Source of the DNA: Gammaproteobacteria bacterium
Lineage (GTDB): Bacteria; Pseudomonadota; Gammaproteobacteria; Pseudomonadales; Azotimanducaceae
Direction of reading: 5' to 3'
Assembly (NCBI GenBank): GCA_027295975.1
Contig: JAPUJX010000483.1
Span: 1-7,926 of the forward strand
Length of the DNA: 7,926 nt
The notes under the pieces are model-generated. The model was not told the DNA's origin. It saw only the letters and a program-made list of their open reading frames with translations, and ran no database searches. Positions 1 through 5,136 of this stretch are shown one piece after another. Both the position numbers and the translations under genes were made by a program. How positions within the stretch are numbered: the stretch's first letter is position 1; every line of letters begins with the position of its first letter.

Positions 1-63
1 CGAATTCCGTCGCCCGAAGAAAATCTCAAACTGTTGGTGCCTCCCGCAAAGCTGGATATTTAG
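1..63 (+). CDS. Possible 3' end of an unidentified gene (partial)
   Basis: The first plus-strand frame is open from the left edge to a TAG at 61-63 and would encode about 20 residues ending PPAKLDI. The other two plus frames close at about 73 and 83 and give less protein-like peptides. The piece is too short to assign a family. It is called only because the frame starts open at the window edge and stops before the glycosyltransferase on the same strand, as expected for an upstream gene of a polysaccharide cluster. It could equally be non-coding. The roughly 100 bases that follow (64-165) hold no gene that I can see, only a short GCCGG/CCGGC hairpin at 127-139 without a T run. Confidence 0.3.
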   Translation, partial: RIPSPEENLKLLVPPAKLDI

Positions 64-165
64 GTTGGTCTAGACAACGTTGAGCAGGTAAGGTTACGGC
101 GTGGGATTCAGCACAATTCAACCGGAGCCGGGTGCCGGCCCTCGAGAATCGATGAGTAGTCAGTT

Positions 166-1266
166 TTGCATATCGGTGTCGACGCCCGGCCACTGGCCCA
201 TCCCAGGACCGGAATTGGCCGTTATACCACTCAACTCCTGAAACGGCTGACTCAATCGTCGGATCACCAGTGGTTTCTTTACGGCCGCCAGACCACCGAC
301 GATCCCTGGCTGGAATTCGACAACGTGATTCGCCGCACGGACACCTCAATGGTCAGCGGGTTGAACCTCGTCCACGCTCAGTTTAGGTTCCGGAAGTGGG
401 CTCGCGACGACCAACTCGACGTGTTCTGGTCTCCACGCCATCACCTTCCCCTGCTGCTCAGATCGATTCCCTGTGTGCTCACCATACACGACTGCGTCTG
501 GCGCCGGCGCCCGGAGACCATGCAGTGGGACAGACTCATCGCTGAACAACTGTTGACACCGCCATCCATGCATCTGGCAGACAGGATCATCGCCGTATCA
601 CAGGCAACCGCTGCCGATATAGCCGCACTTTATCCAGATCTTCAGCCCAGAATAAACGTGGTTCACGCAGCCAATTCACTTTCCCAACTCGAGGCGCGCA
701 CATCGGATCGGCCACCGTATATGCTGTTTGTCGGAACCCTGGAGCCACGCAAGAATCTCCAACGCTGCCTCGAGGCGCTGGCCAAACTCCATTCAGTGGA
801 ATTCGAGTTACCCAACCTCGTTGTCGTCGGTGACCGGGGCTGGAAGATGGAACCCCTGAGTCGGTCCGTGGCGGCCCTCGGTCTGGAACAAAAGGTGGAA
901 TACGCGGGTCCCGCTGACGACGGACAACTGGCTGCGTTATACGCCGGGTGCAGGTTCCTGTTGTTTCCCTCTTTGTACGAAGGTTTCGGGCTCCCGATCA
1001 CCGAAGCGCTCTCGTTTGGAAAGCCGGTCATCACGAGCAACATCTCCGCAATGCCTGAAGTCGCCGGAAACGCGGCCCTCCTGGTCGACCCCTATTCCGT
1101 GGATGAAATCGCAAACGCGATCAGGCGTTTGACCACCGAGGTCAAGTTGTATGAGACCCTCGCTTTGCGCGCCAGACCTCAAGCCGCCAGGTTTTCGTGG
1201 GACCGCGCGGCGGAACAAACCCTTGACGTCATCGAGCAGGCTGGCTCCAGCGGAAACCAAGGCTGA
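166..1266 (+). CDS. Glycosyltransferase family 4 (GT-B fold), probably surface polysaccharide synthesis
   Basis: A 366-residue protein of normal GT4 length. The N-terminus, IGVDARPLAHPRTGIGRY (residues 3-20), has the glycine-rich acceptor-side start typical of the MtfB-like GT4 group. The C-terminal donor-binding Rossmann domain begins near residue 187 with FVGTLEPRKNL, where R195 and K196 are the usual donor-phosphate contacts. The nucleotide-sugar EX7E motif follows as E272 and E280 in YEGFGLPITE, then SNISAMPEVAGNAALLVDP. No signal peptide or membrane segment is seen, so it should act at the cytoplasmic face on a lipid-linked acceptor. The family transfers a sugar, often mannose, from a nucleotide donor with retention of configuration. 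Sugar and linkage cannot be read from the sequence, though the manC-like gene nearby makes GDP-mannose a reasonable guess. The start is a TTG at 166: an in-frame TAG lies at 157-159, no ATG or GTG fits the conserved N-terminus, and no strong ribosome-binding site is visible. The last 38 bp overlap the convergent ligase gene. Confidence 0.9.
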   Translation: MHIGVDARPLAHPRTGIGRYTTQLLKRLTQSSDHQWFLYGRQTTDDPWLEFDNVIRRTDTSMVSGLNLVHAQFRFRKWARDDQLDVFWSPRHHLPLLLRSIPCVLTIHDCVWRRRPETMQWDRLIAEQLLTPPSMHLADRIIAVSQATAADIAALYPDLQPRINVVHAANSLSQLEARTSDRPPYMLFVGTLEPRKNLQRCLEALAKLHSVEFELPNLVVVGDRGWKMEPLSRSVAALGLEQKVEYAGPADDGQLAALYAGCRFLLFPSLYEGFGLPITEALSFGKPVITSNISAMPEVAGNAALLVDPYSVDEIANAIRRLTTEVKLYETLALRARPQAARFSWDRAAEQTLDVIEQAGSSGNQG

Positions 1267-2431
1267 TCGCCACGGGCAACCAGAACAGCAGCCAGGTGGC
1301 GCCCACCTTGTCGATAAGCTCGTGACCGTCTAAAAGATAGGCGGGCAAGGTAATCCCCAGAACCCCCAGCGCGAGCTTGGCGTCGGTACTGTCGTAATGG
1401 CGCATGAGCACCCGCAATGTACTTGTGATCACCACACAGAAGAGCACGAGCCCCACCACACCACCTTGAAAAAAAACCGACAGATACATGCTGTGAGGAT
1501 GAATGAACGTGTTACCGCCGGCCCTCACGTCGTTGTCGGTGAGTATTCCCAGTCCGAACAGGGGTCTGTGCTGAATGACTTCGTTGACCACGGAAGACCA
1601 GATTATCGGCCGAAAGCTGTCGCCCCTCGGCAGCAGGATCTCGCGGCTGACGTCGTTGGCCAGCAAACCGGCAAGCAGCACTCCAAACACCACGCTCATC
1701 GCCGCGATACCTGCGATAAAACGCTGCTTGTCGCGAGTGCTGTGAGCCAACATGAAAACCCCCACTCCGATGAGAACACTTACCCATGCATTGCGGGAAT
1801 CCGATAACAACACCGCGCAGGTGATGAGAATAGCGCTGATCACGGCAAAACTCTTCCAGCGTCGCGATTGATCCCGTACCAACGTGTCGAGCACAAAAAT
1901 CAGCACCACGCCGTAAACCAACGCCGCAATAACATGAGTATCGAGTTGCCCCAACCCGTTCAGTCTGCCGTCCGCGGGGTCGGTTACGAAAAAAACGATA
2001 ATGGCAGCCAGGGTCGCAATACTTCCAACCACGGCCATGGCGCGCCCCAACCAACGTTGTAGCTGGCCGCGTAATTGGCACTCGGCAAACGCAACAACGA
2101 AGAAAAACACCAACAACGCCCGGGAAAATACCGACAACGCCTCTCTGCCGACAAACGGGTTGGACCAGAAGCTCGTGACAGCAAGGTAAAGTAACAACAA
2201 CACCGTACCCCACATCAACCGCACCGAGAATACATCGTTCCATTGATTGATGGTCAACAACATGGCGACGGCCAACAGATAGGTGGCGTAACTCGCGCCG
2301 CTTTGAGTTCTCAACAGAAGAACCGACACAAAACAGAGGACGATGAGCAGGGCGTTGACCTGCATGCGGTCTCTGAAAAACACGGCGATCTTGTGCAAAC
2401 GCTCAATCCTCGCTCGTTGGCCAATCGGCAC
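1229..2431 (-). CDS. O-antigen ligase/polymerase family membrane protein (Wzy_C, WaaL/Wzy-like)
   Basis: A 400-residue, strongly hydrophobic protein with roughly 10-12 predicted membrane helices (for example residues 24-41, 47-64, 72-89, 131-149, 166-184, 193-210, 214-230, 238-257, 317-339, 378-394). The Wzy_C signature region is present: SDSRNAWVSVLIG near residues 210-222 with R213, then a larger periplasmic-type loop at about 258-315 containing RGDSFRPIIW (R274), HRPLFGLGI and HPHSMYLSVFFQGG with H311 and H313. In WaaL-type ligases conserved arginines and a loop histidine are needed to transfer undecaprenyl-linked glycan to lipid A-core. Wzy polymerases and protein O-oligosaccharyltransferases share this architecture, so ligase versus polymerase is unresolved. 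The chosen start is a GTG at 2431, just after an in-frame TGA; an ATG at residue 22 is an alternative. The gene begins 38 bp beyond the 3' end of the tRNA with no terminator between them, and its 3' end overlaps the convergent glycosyltransferase gene. Confidence 0.85.
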   Translation of the reverse strand: MPIGQRARIERLHKIAVFFRDRMQVNALLIVLCFVSVLLLRTQSGASYATYLLAVAMLLTINQWNDVFSVRLMWGTVLLLLYLAVTSFWSNPFVGREALSVFSRALLVFFFVVAFAECQLRGQLQRWLGRAMAVVGSIATLAAIIVFFVTDPADGRLNGLGQLDTHVIAALVYGVVLIFVLDTLVRDQSRRWKSFAVISAILITCAVLLSDSRNAWVSVLIGVGVFMLAHSTRDKQRFIAGIAAMSVVFGVLLAGLLANDVSREILLPRGDSFRPIIWSSVVNEVIQHRPLFGLGILTDNDVRAGGNTFIHPHSMYLSVFFQGGVVGLVLFCVVITSTLRVLMRHYDSTDAKLALGVLGITLPAYLLDGHELIDKVGATWLLFWLPVAISLGFRWSQPAR

Positions 2432-2570
2432 TCGTCAAACGTCTACGACCACCGCCAGATCGTTGAAGATGGTGGGCCCACCAGGACTCGAACCTGGGAC
2501 AAATGGATTCACGTTTCCCGGCGTTTCTGCCGGACGCGGACTATCTCACCACCCTCGGCCACTCGACCTG

Positions 2571-2603
2571 TCGGATATTCCCCGGTATCAACCGGGTATC
2601 CGA
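2571..2603 (-). repeat. Extra hairpin domain inside the intron (between P8 and P7 3' strand)
   Basis: A long inverted repeat in the intron RNA: TCGGATA (2603-2597) pairs perfectly with TATCCGA (2577-2571), and inside it CCCGGT (2596-2591) pairs with ACCGGG (2586-2581) around a TGAT loop, leaving a 3-nt GAA bulge. A flanking helix, CACCC (2612-2608) with GGGTG (2554-2550), could close it into a larger domain. It lies where the compact Azoarcus-type intron has only a short P8 region, and it explains much of the added length. Confidence 0.75.
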
Positions 2604-2767
2604 TTTTGGGTGCCGTTAGGGCGCGGGACGCTCTTGCCTGTCATTAAGGGCACTCGAATCCCCTCTTTCGGGTGGATCAGCCCTCAGGTAGTCTCTGCAC
2701 CTTCCGACGGTGCACCGCCGGCTTGGCTCAGGGTTGCCTCCAGCCTGACTGCTGAGGTTTCCCTGAA

Positions 2768-2785
2768 TTCATCCCGTTCATCCCG
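2768..2785 (-). repeat. Perfect tandem duplication of 9 nt at the P2/P3 junction of the intron
   Basis: On the intron strand CGGGATGAA occurs twice in direct succession (2785-2777 and 2776-2768). The CGGG of the first copy is used in the 3' strand of P2, while the GGGAT of the second copy is the likeliest 5' strand of P3. The duplication therefore lengthens the linker between P2 and P3. It looks like a replication-slippage product. Confidence 0.8.
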
Positions 2786-2861
2786 GCTCTTTCGAACCGG
2801 GCGCACCATAACTGATGAGTCCACTACTCTAACCAACTGAGTTATAGGCCCAAGGGCGGCG

Positions 2862-2867
2862 ATTCTA
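2862..2867 (-). promoter_or_regulatory. Probable -10 box of the tRNA promoter with GC-rich discriminator
   Basis: TAGAAT reads on the minus strand and is followed by CGCCGCCC before the mature tRNA 5' end at 2851. That would put transcription start about 4 nt upstream of the tRNA. A GC-rich segment between the -10 box and the start is the hallmark of stringently controlled stable-RNA promoters. The -35 region is poor: only TACTTT or similar lies at the right distance. Assignment therefore rests on the -10 box and position. Confidence 0.5.
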
Positions 2868-2941
2868 CAACGTCTTCCTCAGAAAAGTAGCCCTCCCGAC
2901 AGCTTACCAGCCAACTTTGCCGCGCTGTCGTAGATTCATGA

Positions 2942-2963
2942 GCGCCGCTGAGTCTCACGGCGC
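2942..2963. repeat. Near-palindrome between the rpoD terminator and the tRNA promoter
   Basis: GCGCCG (2942-2947) and TGAG (2949-2952) are inverted as CTCA (2954-2957) and CGGCGC (2958-2963), with one unpaired C and a single central T. The arms are perfect apart from that bulge. There is no T run, so it is not a typical terminator. It could be a secondary RNA structure or a protein-binding site. Confidence 0.5.
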
Positions 2964-2970
2964 CACATAT

Positions 2971-3001
2971 AAAAAACGGCCTTCGGTAGGAAGACCGTTT
3001 T
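2971..3001 (-). terminator. Rho-independent terminator of rpoD
   Basis: The minus strand gives ACGGTCTTC (2998-2990), a CTACC loop and GAAGGCCGT (2984-2976), a 9-bp stem with one U.G pair, followed by a run of T to 2971. Four A on the 5' side extend the stem into the T run, so the plus strand could form a weaker terminator with an A.C mismatch. It starts 17 bp after the rpoD stop codon and separates rpoD from the tRNA. Confidence 0.9.
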
Positions 3002-3017
3002 ATCCGTCAGAGCGGTT

Positions 3018-4868
3018 CTACGGAGACCTGCTTCCCCCCCCACTCTCCATCCATTCGTCCAGAAAACTTCGCAAGTGCTCCGAACGGCTCGGGTGGCGCA
3101 GCTTCCGAAGCGCCTTCGCCTCAATCTGGCGAATGCGTTCCCGCGTGACATCAAACTGCTTACCTACCTCTTCCAGGGTGTGGTCGGTGTTCATGTCGAT
3201 GCCAAAACGCATCCTGAGCACCTTGGCCTCCCGCGCGGTCAACCCACCGAGCACTTCTCTCGTCGCTTCTTTCAAGCCTTCGCCGGTGGCGAGTTCCACC
3301 GGTGAACCTATCGTGTTGTCCTCGATGAAATCACCCAGGTGCGAATCTTCATCGTCACCGATAGGCGTTTCCATGGAAATCGGCTCTTTGGCAATCTTCA
3401 GCACTCTGCGCACCTTGTCCTCCGGCATGTCCATGCGATCGCCGAGTTCTTCCGGGGTGGGTTCACGACCCATCTCCTGGAGCATGTGACGCGACACCCG
3501 GTTGAGCTTGTTGATGGTTTCGATCATGTGTACAGGAATGCGGATCGTGCGTGCCTGGTCTGCAATCGAGCGCGTGATTGCCTGACGAATCCACCAGGTG
3601 GCGTAAGTAGAGAACTTGTACCCGCGGCGATATTCGAACTTGTCAACCGCTTTCATGAGGCCGATGTTGCCTTCCTGGATCAGATCCAGGAACTGCAGGC
3701 CGCGATTGGTGTATTTCTTGGCAATGGAAATCACCAGGCGCAGGTTTGCTTCAACCATGTCTTTCTTTGCGCGCCGGGCTTTGGCTTCGCCCAACGACAT
3801 GCGCCGGTTGATGTCCTTGATCTCAGTGACGCTGAGCCCAGTCTCGTTGGTGAGCGCTTTGAGCTTCTTCTGGGCACGGATGATGTCGTCTTTCTGTGCC
3901 TCCAGGGCGCCGGAGAAGTCTTTTTTTGCCTTGATGAGCTTGTTGACCCACGCAATGCTGGTCTCGGTACCCATATACTCCTTACGAAACACGTCCCGCG
4001 GCACGCGCGCATTACGCACGCAGGCGGCCAGAATGACCCGTTCCTGACGGCGCAATCGAAACAGCCCCTCACGGGCCATATCGGTGATTTCATCGAAGTG
4101 ACGCGGCACAAGCTTGAAAGGAGAGAAAGCCAACCCCAGTTTCCCCAGCTGTACCCTGACATCCTTGTCGCTACGGCCTTTGGCCGCAACGATTTTCCGG
4201 GTTTTGTTGTACTGGCGTTTCAGTGCGGTGAACCGGCGTTTGGCTTCCACCGGATCGGGACCCTTGTCCTCCTCCTCGTCGTCATCGTCATCAACCTTTT
4301 TCACGGCCTGAACGCCGGGTTGAACCTGCGGGGCCGCAGGAACTACGTCGGTGGGATCCAGATAACCCACGAGCATATCGCTCAAACGGCCTTCCTTGTT
4401 GGCTTCCGCATAGGTTTCCAGCAGATACTCGACCGGACCCGGGTAATACGACAGGGTCGCTAATACGTCGCGGATACCTTCCTCGATGCGCTTGGCAATG
4501 GCGATTTCCCCTTCCCGGGTGAGAAGCTCCACGGTACCCATTTCGCGCATATACATGCGCACGGGATCGGTTGTGCGACCTACCTCGGTTTCCACTGCCG
4601 CAAGCGCTGCCGCGGCTTCTTCCGCCGCGATCTCATCGGCAGTGTTTTCCTGTGTGGTCAACAGCTCATCGGCATCCGGCGCGTGTTCGTACACCGTGAT
4701 ACCCATATCGTTGATCATGCGGATGATGTCTTCGATCTGATCCGGATCGGAAATTTCGTCGGGAAGATGGTCATTGACCTCTGCATAGGTGATATACCCC
4801 TGCTCTTTTCCCTTCGCAATGAGATCCTTCAAACGAGATTGTTGCTGTTCAGAAGTTTGTGTACTCAT
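3018..4868 (-). CDS. rpoD: RNA polymerase housekeeping sigma factor RpoD (sigma-70)
   Basis: A 616-residue protein, close to the 613 of E. coli. Region 1.1 spans about residues 5-80. Region 1.2 is [21 protein letters not shown] (100-120). A non-conserved region of about 130-370 includes the acidic tract DDDDDEEED (193-201). Regions 2.1-2.4 are at about 370-447: [19 protein letters not shown], the core-binding [22 protein letters not shown], and the -10 recognition/melting stretch [17 protein letters not shown]. Region 3 follows to about 525. Region 4.2 has the -35 recognition helix-turn-helix at about 565-590 ([21 protein letters not shown]). It directs core polymerase to housekeeping promoters. 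The ATG start is supported by a GAGGTG ribosome-binding site at 4871-4876. The C-terminus continues past the usual LRSFLD end with a short tail, [12 protein letters not shown]. The gene lies downstream of dnaG on the same strand after a 266-bp gap and ends at a clear terminator. Confidence 0.98.
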   Translation of the reverse strand: MSTQTSEQQQSRLKDLIAKGKEQGYITYAEVNDHLPDEISDPDQIEDIIRMINDMGITVYEHAPDADELLTTQENTADEIAAEEAAAALAAVETEVGRTTDPVRMYMREMGTVELLTREGEIAIAKRIEEGIRDVLATLSYYPGPVEYLLETYAEANKEGRLSDMLVGYLDPTDVVPAAPQVQPGVQAVKKVDDDDDEEEDKGPDPVEAKRRFTALKRQYNKTRKIVAAKGRSDKDVRVQLGKLGLAFSPFKLVPRHFDEITDMAREGLFRLRRQERVILAACVRNARVPRDVFRKEYMGTETSIAWVNKLIKAKKDFSGALEAQKDDIIRAQKKLKALTNETGLSVTEIKDINRRMSLGEAKARRAKKDMVEANLRLVISIAKKYTNRGLQFLDLIQEGNIGLMKAVDKFEYRRGYKFSTYATWWIRQAITRSIADQARTIRIPVHMIETINKLNRVSRHMLQEMGREPTPEELGDRMDMPEDKVRRVLKIAKEPISMETPIGDDEDSHLGDFIEDNTIGSPVELATGEGLKEATREVLGGLTAREAKVLRMRFGIDMNTDHTLEEVGKQFDVTRERIRQIEAKALRKLRHPSRSEHLRSFLDEWMESGGGSRSP

Positions 4869-4967
4869 GGCACCTCAATTATGGACTGTGGTTGTCGGCC
4901 CCAACCCAACCGCTATTCGGCACTGACAGAATAGAAGCCGGGCCACCTGACTCCAGGCAAACGGCGC

Positions 4968-4973
4968 AGTATA
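4968..4973 (-). promoter_or_regulatory. Candidate -10 box of an rpoD promoter in the dnaG-rpoD gap
   Basis: TATACT reads on the minus strand about 100 bp before the rpoD start codon. The nearest TTGCAT (4996-5001) is 22 bp away, too far for a normal spacer, and nothing close to TTGACA lies at 16-18 bp. The 266-bp gap without a gene (4869-5134) makes a separate rpoD promoter plausible, but this site is weakly supported. Nothing else in the gap was recognised except the stem-loop at the dnaG stop codon. Confidence 0.3.
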
Positions 4974-5116
4974 CCCGCCTAGATGTGGTCGTACCATGCA
5001 ATTTGCAAGCATTTTATGAGGTTTGGGTACGGCATTAATCTGGCCGCTGGCTCGAGTTTAGACACCGAACACCGAGCTTAGTGTCCCGTCCGGCCAAATC
5101 GCAATATTTCAGCGCC

Positions 5117-5136
5117 AGGGTCCCTTCGGGGGCCCT
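5117..5136. repeat. Inverted repeat overlapping the dnaG stop codon
   Basis: AGGGTCCC (5117-5124) and GGGGCCCT (5129-5136) flank TTCG. On the plus strand this folds into an 8-bp stem with one U.G pair and a C(UUCG)G tetraloop. On the minus strand, the dnaG sense, the same position becomes a C.A mismatch and the loop is CGAA. No T run follows on the dnaG strand, so it is not a good intrinsic terminator. It may limit read-through, pause polymerase or protect an RNA 3' end. Confidence 0.45.

Larger units (their letters stand above)
2510..2814 (-). ncRNA. Group I self-splicing intron (IC3-like) in the tRNA anticodon loop
   Basis: This 305-nt intron follows the U of the CAU anticodon and ends in the expected G (2510). 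P1 is formed by exon CAU (2817-2815) with the guide GUG (2806-2804), giving the U.G pair at the 5' splice site. P2 is 2801-2794 with 2789-2782, capped by a GAAA tetraloop. Element P (AATTCAGGGAAACC) and element Q (CAACCCTGAGCC) form P4, 2766-2761 with 2733-2728. P5 is CCTC/GAGG (2757-2754 with 2740-2737). P6 is a 7-bp stem, 2721-2715 with 2710-2704. Element R (GTGCAGAGACTA) and element S (GATAGTCC) form P7, 2693-2689 with 2543-2539. P8 may be 2674-2667 with 2651-2658 (one mismatch). P9 is CCGGC/GCCGG (2533-2529 with 2522-2518). P3 is less certain; GGAT 2774-2771 with ATCC 2677-2674 is possible. No endonuclease reading frame is present. The core sequence and insertion site match the recalled 205-nt Azoarcus tRNA-Ile intron closely; self-splicing itself is inferred. 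Confidence 0.93.
2470..2851 (-). tRNA. tRNA-Ile2 (anticodon CAU) interrupted by a group I intron
   Basis: Exon 1 is 2815-2851 (37 nt) and exon 2 is 2470-2509 (40 nt). Joined, they give a 77-nt cloverleaf. The acceptor stem is GGGCCTA with TGGGCCC, the discriminator is A, and CCA is encoded. The D stem is ACTC/GAGT, and the anticodon stem GTGGA/TCCAT holds the loop CTCATAA. The T arm is CCAGG-TTCGAGT-CCTGG. The anticodon is CAU at 2815-2817, the last three bases of exon 1, so the intron sits between U36 and A37. CAU can mean elongator Met, initiator Met or AUA-reading Ile2, in which TilS converts C34 to lysidine. Initiator is excluded by the G1-C72 pair. Ile2 is preferred because base pairs 4 and 5 are C4-G69 and C5-G68, as in E. 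coli tRNA-Ile2 and unlike its elongator tRNA-Met, and because the exons resemble Ile2 genes I recall near rpoD in pseudomonads. Without removal of the intron, standard tRNA scanners may miss or mis-bound this gene. Confidence 0.93.

Noticed and set aside
26..349. 107-codon minus-strand open frame at the left end
   Set aside because: It overlaps the conserved N-terminus of the glycosyltransferase in antisense and has low-complexity, arginine-rich, non-family sequence.
2470..2509. tRNA 3' end as attachment site of an integrated island
   Set aside because: No integrase and no second copy of the tRNA 3' end was found in the window. Interruption of the tRNA is explained by the intron.
2510..2814. 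Homing endonuclease inside the intron
   Set aside because: The 305 nt are almost fully used by structural elements, and no frame shows LAGLIDADG, GIY-YIG or HNH motifs.
2343..2840. Open frame of 165 codons on the plus strand over the tRNA and intron
   Set aside because: It runs antisense through both tRNA exons and the ribozyme core. Its GPPGLEPGT-like peptide is the familiar artefact of translating the complement of a tRNA T arm.
3339..4463. 374-codon open frame on the plus strand
   Set aside because: It lies wholly antisense to the unmistakable rpoD gene and its product has no recognisable domain; it is a shadow of high-GC coding sequence.
4869..5134. LexA operator (SOS box) in the dnaG-rpoD gap
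   Set aside because: A CTGT half-site is present near 4925, but no ACAG lies at the required distance.
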